From: SIG565 sp045590755 | GTDB taxonomy: Bacteria; Bacillota; Clostridia; Oscillospirales; Acutalibacteraceae | Direction of reading: 5' to 3' | DNA length: 12,084 nucleotides | NCBI GenBank assembly: GCA_045590755.1 | Contig: JAZNRP010000042.1 | Span: forward strand, 1-12,084 | Shown: piece by piece, positions 3,277-10,454 of the stretch | Layout of the letters: each line of letters begins with the position of its first letter | Numbering within the stretch: the stretch's first letter is position 1 | The notes under the pieces: model-generated | The model's database searches: none | The model's input: the letters and a program-made list of their open reading frames with translations, nothing else | What the model was told of the DNA's origin: nothing | Made by a program: the position numbers and the translations under genes

Positions 3277-5115
3277 TTAATTGGCAAAATACTCTCTATA
3301 CCATACAAGGAAAGTATACACAGTCCATATTTTACGGCTTACATCTTCTTTGCCCGACTTATGTCGGTCTAAAAGCGCCACCAATTTTTCGGTATTAAAA
3401 TATTTTTTGGCATTTTCGCTTGTAAACTCGTTCTTTACAGTATTGTAGTATTCATCTTGTGTTAGCCACACACGAATGGGGACCGGGAAACCGAGCTTGT
3501 CCTTTTCGGTGGTAAGCTTTGGCAATGTTTTTGCCGCCGCTTCACGAAGCGCCAATTTTGTGCTTTTTGTGCTAACCCTATGCTTAACGGGTATAGTCTC
3601 TGCTAATTCCATAATCTTTTTATCAAGGAACGGCACACGAAGCTCTAATGAATTTGCCATACTTGTTTTGTCAGCTTTTAGAAGAATATCGCCCATAAGC
3701 CACATATTTATATCAAGATACTGCATTTTTGTAATGGTATCTTGGTCGAACACTTCATCATAGAACTTTTTGCACAAAACGGCAGGCGCTACGGCACCAG
3801 AATCACGAAGCAAAATTTTATTTCTTTCTTTAACGCTAAAGATATTAGCGTTTCCAATAAAGCGTTCTTCAATAGTTTTACCGCGACGGATTAAATAATT
3901 CACGCCGTATTTTTGCGGAATGTGTAAAAATTCAAGTGTACGACTGATAAATCGTCTTATGCCAAACGGCAGGCGGTCATAATAGGTTAATGTTATGGGC
4001 TCCTGATAAATTCGGTAGCCGCCGAACAATTCGTCGGCGCCTTCGCCCGACATTACAACCTTAACATGTTCACTAGCCAATTTTGATACAAAGTAAAGCG
4101 CTATTGCCGCAGGGTCGGCAAGTGGCTCGTCCATCTGATACTGCAAATGTGCGAAATTACCCCAGTATTCTTCGGGTGTGATTACCTTGCTTATATTTTC
4201 AACACCGATTGTATCGGCAAATTTTTTGGCATATTCAATTTCGTTATATCGGTTGCCGTCGGGGCTTTCAAAACCAACTGTAAAGGTCTTGTCAACCTTT
4301 GCGGCGGCAGAAATATAGCTTGAATCTATACCGCTTGACAAAAACGAGCCTACTTCAACATCGGCTATTTTATGTGCCGCTACACTTTCTCTAACGGCGG
4401 CATCTACCTTATCAGCAAAGTAATCAAGCGAGCCATCTTCGGGCTTGAACTCGGGTCTGAAATAACGGGTTGCCTCAATTTTGCCGTCTTTAAATGTAAA
4501 GTAGTGCGCAGGTGGTAATTTATAAACGTCCTTAAAAAAGGTTTCTTCGGTTGGCGAATATTGAAACGACAAAAAGTGCGAAAGCGCTTGTTCGTTTAGT
4601 TCCTTTTTAAACTCGGGGTGCAGTAAAAATGACTTTATTTCGCTACCAAAAATAAAGGAATTTTCTTGAAAGGTATAGTAAAAGGGCTTGATTCCGAACA
4701 TATCGCGAGCACCAAAAAGTGTGCCGTCATTTTTATTATAAATAACAAAAGCAAACATACCGCGAAGCTTTTTTACAAGCTCGCTTCCGTACTGTTCATA
4801 GCCGTGAAGCAGTACCTCACTATCAGAGTGGCTTGTCTTAAATGTATGACCGAGAGAAATTAATTCTTCTCTTAATTCGGCGTGGTTATAAATTTCGCCG
4901 TTGAACACAAGCACCAAAGAGTTGTCTTCATTAAACATCGGCTGGTCGCCGTCGGCAAGGTCAACGATACTTAGTCTTCTGAAGCCAAGACAAATATTAT
5001 CATCAACATATTTACCCTGTGCGTCAGGGCCGCGATGAACTATTTTGTCCATCATGGCTGATAGCACAGTGCCGTCGTCCTTAATATAATTTGTAAAACC
5101 GATAAAGCCGCACAT
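3277..5115 (-). CDS. asnB: Asparagine synthase, glutamine-hydrolysing
   Basis: A 612-residue cytoplasmic enzyme, the usual length for bacterial AsnB. It makes asparagine from aspartate, glutamine and ATP. Residues 2-210 form the class II glutaminase domain. Cys2 is the nucleophile exposed after Met removal (MCGFIGF), with HRGPD at 27-31, FNGEIYN at 71-77 and RGMFAF at 118-123. From about 235 comes the synthetase domain, with the ATP pyrophosphatase loop SSGIDSS at 260-266 and MSGEGADELFGGY at 355-367. All expected motifs are intact. The ATG at 5115 is one base after the stop of the Gx-transporter gene (TAA-T-ATG), with GGAG inside that gene's last codons, so the two are translationally coupled. 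It is the third gene of the NusG-II/Gx/asnB operon. There is no T-box or other leader element. Pairing with redox-type membrane genes is unusual and may be incidental. Confidence 0.97.
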   Translation of the reverse strand: MCGFIGFTNYIKDDGTVLSAMMDKIVHRGPDAQGKYVDDNICLGFRRLSIVDLADGDQPMFNEDNSLVLVFNGEIYNHAELREELISLGHTFKTSHSDSEVLLHGYEQYGSELVKKLRGMFAFVIYNKNDGTLFGARDMFGIKPFYYTFQENSFIFGSEIKSFLLHPEFKKELNEQALSHFLSFQYSPTEETFFKDVYKLPPAHYFTFKDGKIEATRYFRPEFKPEDGSLDYFADKVDAAVRESVAAHKIADVEVGSFLSSGIDSSYISAAAKVDKTFTVGFESPDGNRYNEIEYAKKFADTIGVENISKVITPEEYWGNFAHLQYQMDEPLADPAAIALYFVSKLASEHVKVVMSGEGADELFGGYRIYQEPITLTYYDRLPFGIRRFISRTLEFLHIPQKYGVNYLIRRGKTIEERFIGNANIFSVKERNKILLRDSGAVAPAVLCKKFYDEVFDQDTITKMQYLDINMWLMGDILLKADKTSMANSLELRVPFLDKKIMELAETIPVKHRVSTKSTKLALREAAAKTLPKLTTEKDKLGFPVPIRVWLTQDEYYNTVKNEFTSENAKKYFNTEKLVALLDRHKSGKEDVSRKIWTVYTFLVWYREYFAN

Positions 5116-5116
5116 A

Positions 5117-5632
5117 TTATTGCTCCTTTTTAGTTAAAAAGAAATTTTTTACATTTTTGTTTTTCAGTATTGCCGTTACCGCCACACCCGTTAGTGCGCC
5201 GCATACGGCACCTGCAATTATTAAATATGGTAAATAGCTTAAAACCGACATGCTGCCGAATACCGCCGCCGCCGATAAAAGCTGACCTAAATTATGGAAA
5301 ATACCGCCTATGAAGCTGATTCCAAAAGCTGAAAATTTCAAAACCTTTGACGCTATACACATAGCCGCCCACGATAACACGCCGCCTGCCACCGAATAAA
5401 TCAACGATACGGGGTTTCCGAAAAATATAGCGGACAGTAAAATTCTTAAAATGTTGACTATAAGCGCTGCGCGGTATCTGCCTACCGCTATAAAAAGTAG
5501 CGGTACGGCATTTGCAAGACCTAATTTTATACCGGGGACAAACAAATTAATGCCCGCCACCGATTCTACAAATGACAGCATAAGCGCCGTTACCGCCGCT
5601 AAGGACAAAACGGTCAGCTGTTTAGTTTTCAT
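5117..5632 (-). CDS. Gx transporter family membrane protein (heptaprenyl diphosphate synthase component I family, EetB-like)
   Basis: A 171-residue, very hydrophobic protein with about five membrane helices. It carries the family's PGIKLGLAN segment at residues 34-42 and a GGIFHNLGQL segment around 112-121, typical of PF07456. The family is named for component I of heptaprenyl diphosphate synthase but looks like a membrane transporter subunit resembling ECF S-components. EetB of extracellular electron transfer loci belongs to it, as I recall. The chosen start is ATG 5632, which overlaps the end of the NusG-II gene by 11 bases and has GAGGTG 7 bases upstream; a TTG at 5653 is rejected. It is co-transcribed with the NusG-II gene before it and asnB after it. 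The likely role is quinone or isoprenoid supply, or membrane flavin/electron transfer with the NusG-II partner. The substrate is unknown. Confidence 0.88.
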   Translation of the reverse strand: MKTKQLTVLSLAAVTALMLSFVESVAGINLFVPGIKLGLANAVPLLFIAVGRYRAALIVNILRILLSAIFFGNPVSLIYSVAGGVLSWAAMCIASKVLKFSAFGISFIGGIFHNLGQLLSAAAVFGSMSVLSYLPYLIIAGAVCGALTGVAVTAILKNKNVKNFFLTKKEQ

Positions 5633-5948
5633 TTTCCAACACCTCAACCGCAACCTTATTTGGCAAACATATTATCGCGCCACCCGAAGAGTCAACCGCG
5701 GGGGTGTTTACGCAGATTTGGTTTTCACAGTCGGCACTGCTTACCCACACCTTACCATCTTTTATCATAACCGTATTGTGTGTGAGCTCTATTTCGCGGT
5801 CGATATCAAGTGGCAGTGTATATAAAACTTCCCCGTCTACACTTATTTTAACCACATTGCCGCTACTTGTGCTATTAATCACCAATACCGCCAAAAGCAT
5901 TATTACTATGATAGATACGAAAATAATTATTTCTCTGAATTTTCTCAT
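5622..5948 (-). CDS. NusG domain II-containing membrane-anchored protein (EetA-like)
   Basis: A 108-residue protein. Residues 6-24 (EIIIFVSIIVIMLLAVLVI) are one membrane helix. The rest is an outward-facing NusG-domain-II fold (PF07009): VVKISVDGEVLYTLPLD, the DCENQICV segment, and the closing IICLPNKVAVEV. The cysteines of DCENQIC and IIC match positions usually conserved in the family (CPDxxC...VCLPNK). The chosen start is ATG 5948 with GGTGGA just upstream; the GTG at 5975 lies in the promoter region. The 3' end overlaps the Gx-transporter start by 11 bases, a classic coupled pair. In Listeria-type extracellular electron transfer loci this pair corresponds to EetA and EetB (recalled). It is first in an operon with the Gx gene and asnB, and faces apbE across shared promoters. 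Confidence 0.87.
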   Translation of the reverse strand: MRKFREIIIFVSIIVIMLLAVLVINSTSSGNVVKISVDGEVLYTLPLDIDREIELTHNTVMIKDGKVWVSSADCENQICVNTPAVDSSGGAIICLPNKVAVEVLENEN

Positions 5949-5965
5949 ACAATCCACCGAATATA

Positions 5966-5994
5966 ATATTAACACAAATTTCTTTTCTTTACAA
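5966..5994 (-). promoter_or_regulatory. Promoter of the NusG-II/Gx/asnB operon
   Basis: Minus strand: TTGTAA (plus 5989-5994), 17-bp spacer, TAATAT (plus 5966-5971). Transcription would start near 5959, giving a leader of about 11 bases that consists mostly of the ribosome site. Its -35 box overlaps the -35 of the apbE promoter. Confidence 0.7.
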
Positions 5995-6016
5995 GGTGTT
6001 AAAACAATGTTATACT
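5988..6016 (+). promoter_or_regulatory. Promoter of apbE, set for a leaderless transcript
   Basis: TTTACA (5988-5993), 17-bp spacer, TATACT (6011-6016). With normal start-point spacing transcription begins at about 6023, the A of the apbE ATG. Confidence 0.8.
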
Positions 6017-6022
6017 TTTAAT

Positions 6023-6967
6023 ATGCTTAAAATTATATTAAGTACGGTCTGTCTGGCACTGCTTTTGTCGGGTTGCACCGTAAAAAGCGAACAATCTGCC
6101 ACCGCCTTTATGATGGACACGGTGGTTAATATTAAAGCCGTCGCCGATAAAGGCGTTCTTGACGATGCGCTGAACACCGCTCGTAATTACGAGGCGCTTC
6201 TTTCGCATACCGACAAAGAAAGTGAAATTTACCGCTTAAACGAAAACGGTGCGCTAAAGGTTAGTGATGATGTAGCCTATGTCTTAACCGAAGCGCTTAA
6301 ATACTGCAAAATAACAAACGGGAAGTTTGATATTTCCTTAGGGGAAGTCACTGACCTTTGGGATTTTGAAAATAAAACAATACCGACGGACGCCGCACTC
6401 AAAAGCGCCGCCGAAAAATCGGGCTACACAAAAATAACTATGGACGGAAACAATATAAATACGGGTGGCACCAAAATTAATTTAGGCGCCGTTGCTAAGG
6501 GGTATATTGCCGATAAGGTTCGCGACTACCTATTAGCAAATGGTGTCGACAGCGGTGTTCTTAATTTTGGCGGAAATGTTGTTGTTTTCGGTGACGATTA
6601 TTCTGTTGTTGGCATAAAAGACCCCAAGGGCAACAGGGTTTTAGCAAAACTCAAGGTTAAAAACACATCTGTTGTGACTTCGGGCACCTATGAGCGCTCA
6701 TTTATAAAAGATAACAAAAACTATCACCATATATTGAATTCCGAAACGGGCTACCCCGCCGATACTGATTTACTGTCGGCTACGGTTATTTGTTCGGATG
6801 GCACTAAGGCCGATATTATTTCAACCTGTTGTCTGCTTTTGGGACTGCAGGATGGACTGGAAGTTATAAATTCGCAAACCGATGTTGAAGCGATATTTGT
6901 AACGCTTGACGGTGAAATTTTCACTTCAAGCGGTATATATTCTGATAACGGCTATTACCTTTTATGA
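6023..6967 (+). CDS. apbE: FAD:protein FMN transferase (ApbE lipoprotein)
   Basis: A 314-residue exported lipoprotein that transfers FMN from FAD to a Thr or Ser of extracytoplasmic redox proteins. The signal peptide ends in the lipobox LLSGC, with Cys18 as the lipidated residue. Family motifs in order: MMDTVV at 30-35, FDISLGEVTDLW at 102-113, INLGAVAKGYIAD at 152-164, NFGGNV at 181-186, TSGTYERSF at 219-227, YHHILNSETGYPAD at 234-247, and ADIISTCCLLLG at 263-274 with the metal-binding D264 and T268. The ATG at 6023 is chosen because it starts the signal peptide. The GTG at 5996 lies inside the promoter and adds residues that spoil the signal. No Shine-Dalgarno precedes ATG 6023, and the promoter places the start point at the ATG. 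It is divergent from the EetA/EetB-like pair, which fits a flavin-dependent redox role. No flavinylated target is encoded in the window. Confidence 0.95.
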   Translation: MLKIILSTVCLALLLSGCTVKSEQSATAFMMDTVVNIKAVADKGVLDDALNTARNYEALLSHTDKESEIYRLNENGALKVSDDVAYVLTEALKYCKITNGKFDISLGEVTDLWDFENKTIPTDAALKSAAEKSGYTKITMDGNNINTGGTKINLGAVAKGYIADKVRDYLLANGVDSGVLNFGGNVVVFGDDYSVVGIKDPKGNRVLAKLKVKNTSVVTSGTYERSFIKDNKNYHHILNSETGYPADTDLLSATVICSDGTKADIISTCCLLLGLQDGLEVINSQTDVEAIFVTLDGEIFTSSGIYSDNGYYLL

Positions 6968-6968
6968 C

Positions 6969-6997
6969 TTTATTTTTACACATCTTTATGGTATAAT
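6969..6997 (+). promoter_or_regulatory. Probable secA promoter with extended -10
   Basis: TATAAT at 6992-6997 is preceded by TG at 6989-6990, an extended -10. The -35 (TTTATT, 6969-6974, 17-bp spacing) is weak. A start near 7004 leaves a leader of about 23 bases containing AAGAAGG. The box lies just after the apbE stop, so read-through from apbE is also possible. Confidence 0.65.
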
Positions 6998-7026
6998 TAA
7001 TTGACACTTTATAAGAAGGTATAAAA

Positions 7027-9759
7027 ATGGGTTTTTTAAATAAACTTTTTAAAAATTACAGTGAAAGAGAAATAAAAAGACTTTTGCCGCTACACCAAAA
7101 GGTATTGGATTTAGATACTGCTATGCAGTCACTCTCTGATGCAGAGCTATCGGCAAAAACAAAAGAATTCCGCAACCGATTAACTACGGGCGAAACTCTT
7201 GACGATATTTTACCCGAAGCCTTTGCTGTCTGCCGCGAAGCCGCGCACCGCGTACTCGGTATGAAGCACTTCCCCGTTCAGATTTTGGGCGGCATTGTGC
7301 TTCACCAAGGCAGAATTGCCGAAATGAAAACGGGTGAAGGTAAAACCTTGGTGGCAACACTTCCCGCCTACCTTAATGCGCTATCGGGCAAAGGCGTTCA
7401 CATTGTAACAGTTAACGATTATCTCGCCCGTCGCGACTCGGAATGGATGGGTAAATTATACCGCTTTTTAGGGCTGGAAGTCGGTCTTATTATTCACGGT
7501 ATGAACCACGAAGAAAAGCAGGCGGCATACAATGCCGATATTACCTACTGCACAAATAACGAGCTTGGCTTCGATTATCTTCGCGATAATATGGTGGTTT
7601 ACCGCGAACAGCGCGTACAGCGCGGTCATAATTTCGCTATTGTCGATGAGGTTGACTCTATTTTAATTGATGAAGCCAGAACTCCGCTTATTATTTCGGG
7701 TAAGGGTGACAAATCAACCGACCTTTATTCAAAAGCCAATAGCTTTGCTAAAACCTTAAAAATGGTAAAGGTTGTTGAAACCGACAGTAAGGCCACCGAC
7801 GAGCAACAGAAATTCGACGGCGACTATGTTGTTGATGAAAAGGCAAAAACCTGTACTTTGACACCCGAAGGCGTAAAACGGGCAGAGCAGTATTTCGGCA
7901 TTGATAACCTTAACGATACCGAAAATATCACCATTTCTCACCACATAAATCAGGCAATTCGCGCACACGGTATTATGAAGCGGGATGTTGACTATGTAGT
8001 TAAAGACGGCGAAGTTATAATAGTCGATGAATTTACAGGCCGTCTTATGTTCGGCAGACGCTATAACGAAGGACTGCATCAGGCAATTGAAGCCAAGGAG
8101 GGCGTTAAGGTTGCTAACGAGTCTAAGACACTCGCCACTATTACCTTCCAGAACTTTTTCCGTCTTTACAAAAAGCTCTCGGGTATGACGGGTACTGCTA
8201 TGACCGAAGAGCAGGAATTTCGCCAAATTTATAACCTTGATGTTGTGGAAATTCCCACCAACAAGCCACTCGCCCGTATAGATGCAGACGATATCGTTTA
8301 TAAGACCGAGCGTGCAAAATTCGCTGCGGTTATTGAAAAAATTGCCGAGTGTCACCAAAAAGGTCAGCCTGTGCTTGTAGGTACTGTAACCATTGAAAAA
8401 TCCGAGCTTTTAAGTACACTTCTTAAAAGGCGCGGTATTCAGCACAATGTACTTAATGCCAAGCACCACGAAAAAGAAGCTGAGATTATAGCTCAGGCAG
8501 GAAAGCTTGGCGCTGTGACAATTGCCACCAATATGGCAGGACGCGGTACCGATATTATGCTTGGCGGTAACGCCGAATATCTTGCTAAAGGCGAATTGCG
8601 TAAACAAGGACTCAGTGAAGAGCTCATTTCCGAAGCCACAGGCTTTGGTGAAACCGATAATCCCGATATTATAGCCGCCCGTAAAGATTTTAAGGAATAT
8701 TTACAGAAATTCAAAGAAGAAATTGCCCCCGAAGCCGAAAAGGTAAGGGCGGCAGGCGGTCTTTACATTATAGGTACTGAGCGCCACGAATCACGCCGAA
8801 TTGACAATCAGCTTCGCGGACGCGCGGGCCGTCAGGGTGACCCTGGTAATACGCAGTTCTATATATCGTTTGAAGATGACCTTATGCGTATTTTTGGCGG
8901 TGACAGAGTTCAAAATATTTTGAATACCCTTAAGGTTCCCGAAGATATGCCGCTTCAAACGGGTATGATGTCAGGCACTATCGAAAGCGCTCAGCAGAGA
9001 GTGGAAGGCAGAAACTTTGCGGCGCGTAAAAATGTGCTTGATTATGACGATGTTATGACCAAGCAACGCGAGCTTATATACGAACAGCGAAATAAAGTGC
9101 TTGACGGCGATGATATTACAGATAATATCTTCTCGATGATTGATTATACCATTGATAACGCCGTAGCGCTTCACCTTGCGGATGACGCGATACACGATAA
9201 CTGGAATTTAGACGGACTGCGCCAATACACATTCGGTTGGTTGACAGACGGAAATGACTTGAAGTTCACCACCGAAGAATTAGCAAATACAACAAAAGAA
9301 GAAGTTGCCGATACGCTTAAGGCTTTAGCGCGTAAAAAGTATGAGAAAAGAGTGCAAAAATACGGCGAAAACATAGTTCGCGATATGGAACGCTATGTGC
9401 TTCTTCGTATGGTAGATACCAACTGGATGGACCATATTGATGCTATGGATGAGCTTCGCCGCGGTATCGGACTTCGTGCATACGGTCAACACGACCCCGT
9501 TGTTGCTTATAGGAACGAAAGCTACGATATGTTCTCTGCTATGACCGATAATATAAAGGAACAGACAGCAAGGTTAGTGCTTTCGGTAATAATTGAAGAA
9601 AAAGCACCGATTAAGCGTGAAAAGGTTGCCGAAGAGACAGGTACAGGCGAAAAAGTTAATACCACCGTTCGCGGCAAAGGCGTTGTAAGTAAAAATGCGC
9701 CCTGTCCGTGTGGTAGCGGTAAAAAATATAAGCGTTGCTGTGGAAAAGATATTGATTAA
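7027..9759 (+). CDS. secA: Preprotein translocase ATPase SecA
   Basis: A 910-residue ATPase that drives secretory proteins through SecYEG; it acts in the cytoplasm and at the inner face of the membrane. Nucleotide-binding fold 1 has Walker A MKTGEGKT at 100-107, TVNDYLARRD at 128-137 and Walker B DEVDSILIDEARTPLI at 207-222. Then come the preprotein cross-linking region and fold 2, with AGRGTDIMLGG and the GRAGRQGDPG helicase motif at about 595-607. The helical scaffold and wing domains follow, and the C-terminus is a SEC-C zinc tail, CPCGSGKKYKRCCG, with Cys893, 895, 904 and 905. All motifs are present and the length is normal. AAGAAGG (7013-7019) precedes the ATG by 7 bases. The gene is followed directly by a transposase remnant, with no clear terminator until the REP-like hairpin at 9893. 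Confidence 0.98.
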   Translation: MGFLNKLFKNYSEREIKRLLPLHQKVLDLDTAMQSLSDAELSAKTKEFRNRLTTGETLDDILPEAFAVCREAAHRVLGMKHFPVQILGGIVLHQGRIAEMKTGEGKTLVATLPAYLNALSGKGVHIVTVNDYLARRDSEWMGKLYRFLGLEVGLIIHGMNHEEKQAAYNADITYCTNNELGFDYLRDNMVVYREQRVQRGHNFAIVDEVDSILIDEARTPLIISGKGDKSTDLYSKANSFAKTLKMVKVVETDSKATDEQQKFDGDYVVDEKAKTCTLTPEGVKRAEQYFGIDNLNDTENITISHHINQAIRAHGIMKRDVDYVVKDGEVIIVDEFTGRLMFGRRYNEGLHQAIEAKEGVKVANESKTLATITFQNFFRLYKKLSGMTGTAMTEEQEFRQIYNLDVVEIPTNKPLARIDADDIVYKTERAKFAAVIEKIAECHQKGQPVLVGTVTIEKSELLSTLLKRRGIQHNVLNAKHHEKEAEIIAQAGKLGAVTIATNMAGRGTDIMLGGNAEYLAKGELRKQGLSEELISEATGFGETDNPDIIAARKDFKEYLQKFKEEIAPEAEKVRAAGGLYIIGTERHESRRIDNQLRGRAGRQGDPGNTQFYISFEDDLMRIFGGDRVQNILNTLKVPEDMPLQTGMMSGTIESAQQRVEGRNFAARKNVLDYDDVMTKQRELIYEQRNKVLDGDDITDNIFSMIDYTIDNAVALHLADDAIHDNWNLDGLRQYTFGWLTDGNDLKFTTEELANTTKEEVADTLKALARKKYEKRVQKYGENIVRDMERYVLLRMVDTNWMDHIDAMDELRRGIGLRAYGQHDPVVAYRNESYDMFSAMTDNIKEQTARLVLSVIIEEKAPIKREKVAEETGTGEKVNTTVRGKGVVSKNAPCPCGSGKKYKRCCGKDID

Positions 9760-9769
9760 CAAAGCGGTG

Positions 9770-9946
9770 ATGCAAATGAATTTACACAGCAGACGGCGGA
9801 ACCGATTGGAAAATTATGATTGCGGACTTAGTGGTTGTTATTTTGTTACATTATGCACACAAAACCGCCAACGCATATTTAATATGGGATCTGTAGGGAA
9901 CGACCTTAAGTGTCGTTCCCTTTTATTTTTGATTATAAAACAATGA
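9770..9946 (+). pseudogene. Truncated REP-associated tyrosine transposase (RAYT, IS200-like Y1 family)
   Basis: The frame opens MQMNLHSRRRNRLENYDCGL and continues SGCYFVTLCTQNRQRIFN, the characteristic N-terminal 40 or so residues of RAYT proteins (R-x-x-R-L-x-x-Y-D-Y...YFVTICTQNR...F). It then reads in frame through the REP-like palindrome as VGNDLKCRSL and stops at 9944-9946. The catalytic HUH motif and tyrosine of the family are absent, so the protein cannot be active. GGTGATG precedes ATG 9776, so a ribosome site survives. It begins 11 bases after the secA stop. From memory, clostridial RAYTs often carry a short REP-encoded segment at this same place. This looks like a decayed RAYT gene cut just after its own REP. 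Confidence 0.75.
9893..9926. repeat. REP-like palindrome, copy 1
   Basis: A 34-bp sequence containing the 10-bp stem AGGGAACGAC/GTCGTTCCCT (9895-9904 with 9912-9921) and a 7-base loop with CTTAAG, followed by TTTTAT. It is identical over all 34 bases to 10662-10695. It is read in frame at the end of the RAYT remnant and may also terminate secA transcription. Confidence 0.85.
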
Positions 9947-9989
9947 AAACGCCCGACTGTGAGACCAGTCTTACAGTCGGGCGTTTTTT
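9946..9989 (-). terminator. Terminator of the DUF2493 gene
   Basis: A strong stem ACGCCCGACTGT/ACAGTCGGGCGT inside A/T outer arms, with a 12-base loop. It starts at the minus-strand stop codon (9988-9990) and ends in TTTT-rich sequence. On the plus strand it is followed by T6, so it may serve both directions. Confidence 0.85.
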
Positions 9990-10350
9990 ATATCTTTTTA
10001 ACTTTAAGCGGCTTTTTGTATTTTTTTGCAAACCCTATCATCGATTTTGTACCACGGCTTTTTCCGTCCCAAAAACATATAACATAATCTGCCGCCTTTG
10101 CCATTTCTTCGTTTCTTATAGGTCCCGCCGCCCTTCCGTATTTTTGCCAATCGGGCAAAATTTTTTCTATCGCAAAACCGTTTTCTTTAGCATACTTTTC
10201 CCCTATTAAATCCGCACCATTACATCCACCCGAAACAAAAACCAAAGAATACCTTTTTCGTATTTCTCTAATACAATTATCTATATATTCCTTTGCTTCT
10301 TTATAATTATTATAATTCCGACACCCTGCTACCACGATTCGTTTCACCAT
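9988..10350 (-). CDS. DUF2493 / YspA-like SLOG-superfamily protein
   Basis: A 120-residue cytoplasmic protein with a Rossmann-like SLOG fold. Family motifs are clear: VVAGCRNY at 6-13, VSGGCNGAD at 39-47 (the phosphate-binding glycine loop), DW..YG..AGPIRNEEM at 67-83 and WDGKSRGTK at 94-102. SLOG proteins are thought to bind or cleave nucleotide-derived ligands and often sit in phage, plasmid and defence-related neighbourhoods; no specific substrate can be read. The ATG at 10350 is chosen with GGGTGA a few bases upstream; the GTG at 10371 lies at the predicted transcript start. The gene is divergent from an HTH_26 regulator with overlapping -35 boxes, and the pair is flanked by two identical REP-like repeats. 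Regulation by that neighbour is plausible but inferred. Confidence 0.88.
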   Translation of the reverse strand: MVKRIVVAGCRNYNNYKEAKEYIDNCIREIRKRYSLVFVSGGCNGADLIGEKYAKENGFAIEKILPDWQKYGRAAGPIRNEEMAKAADYVICFWDGKSRGTKSMIGFAKKYKKPLKVKKI

Positions 10351-10378
10351 AAAGTCACCCACTTTATACACTTATATA

Positions 10379-10407
10379 AATATATATTTATTCGAGTGAA
10401 TTGTCAA
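10379..10407 (-). promoter_or_regulatory. Promoter of the DUF2493 gene
   Basis: Minus strand: perfect TTGACA (plus 10402-10407), 17-bp spacer, TATATT (plus 10379-10384). The start point is near 10372, leaving a leader of about 22 bases. Confidence 0.78.
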
Positions 10408-10429
10408 ATAAATATATCTCTAATAAAAT
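10401..10429 (+). promoter_or_regulatory. Promoter of the second HTH regulator gene
   Basis: TTGTCA (10401-10406), 17-bp spacer, TAAAAT (10424-10429), with a start near 10436. Its -35 overlaps five of the six bases of the opposing promoter's -35. A second -10-like TATAAT (10443-10448) sits exactly six bases before the ATG at 10455. Confidence 0.65.
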
Positions 10430-10454
10430 GTAATCAGAGGTGTATAATACCATT

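Noticed and set aside
5949..5990. T-box or amino-acid riboswitch before the asnB operon
   Set aside because: The predicted leader is only about 11 bases, too short for any such element.
5996..6022. GTG at 5996 as the apbE start
   Set aside because: It lies inside the -35/-10 spacer of the apbE promoter and adds nine residues before a perfect lipoprotein signal peptide.
7001..7025. TTGACA at 7001 as a secA -35 box
   Set aside because: The only -10-like box (TATAAA, 7020) is 13 bp away and would put the start inside secA. The extended -10 at 6992 is better.
7756..8358. 200-residue minus-strand open frame
   Set aside because: It is antisense to the fully intact secA, with no ribosome site or recognisable domain; a shadow of codon bias.
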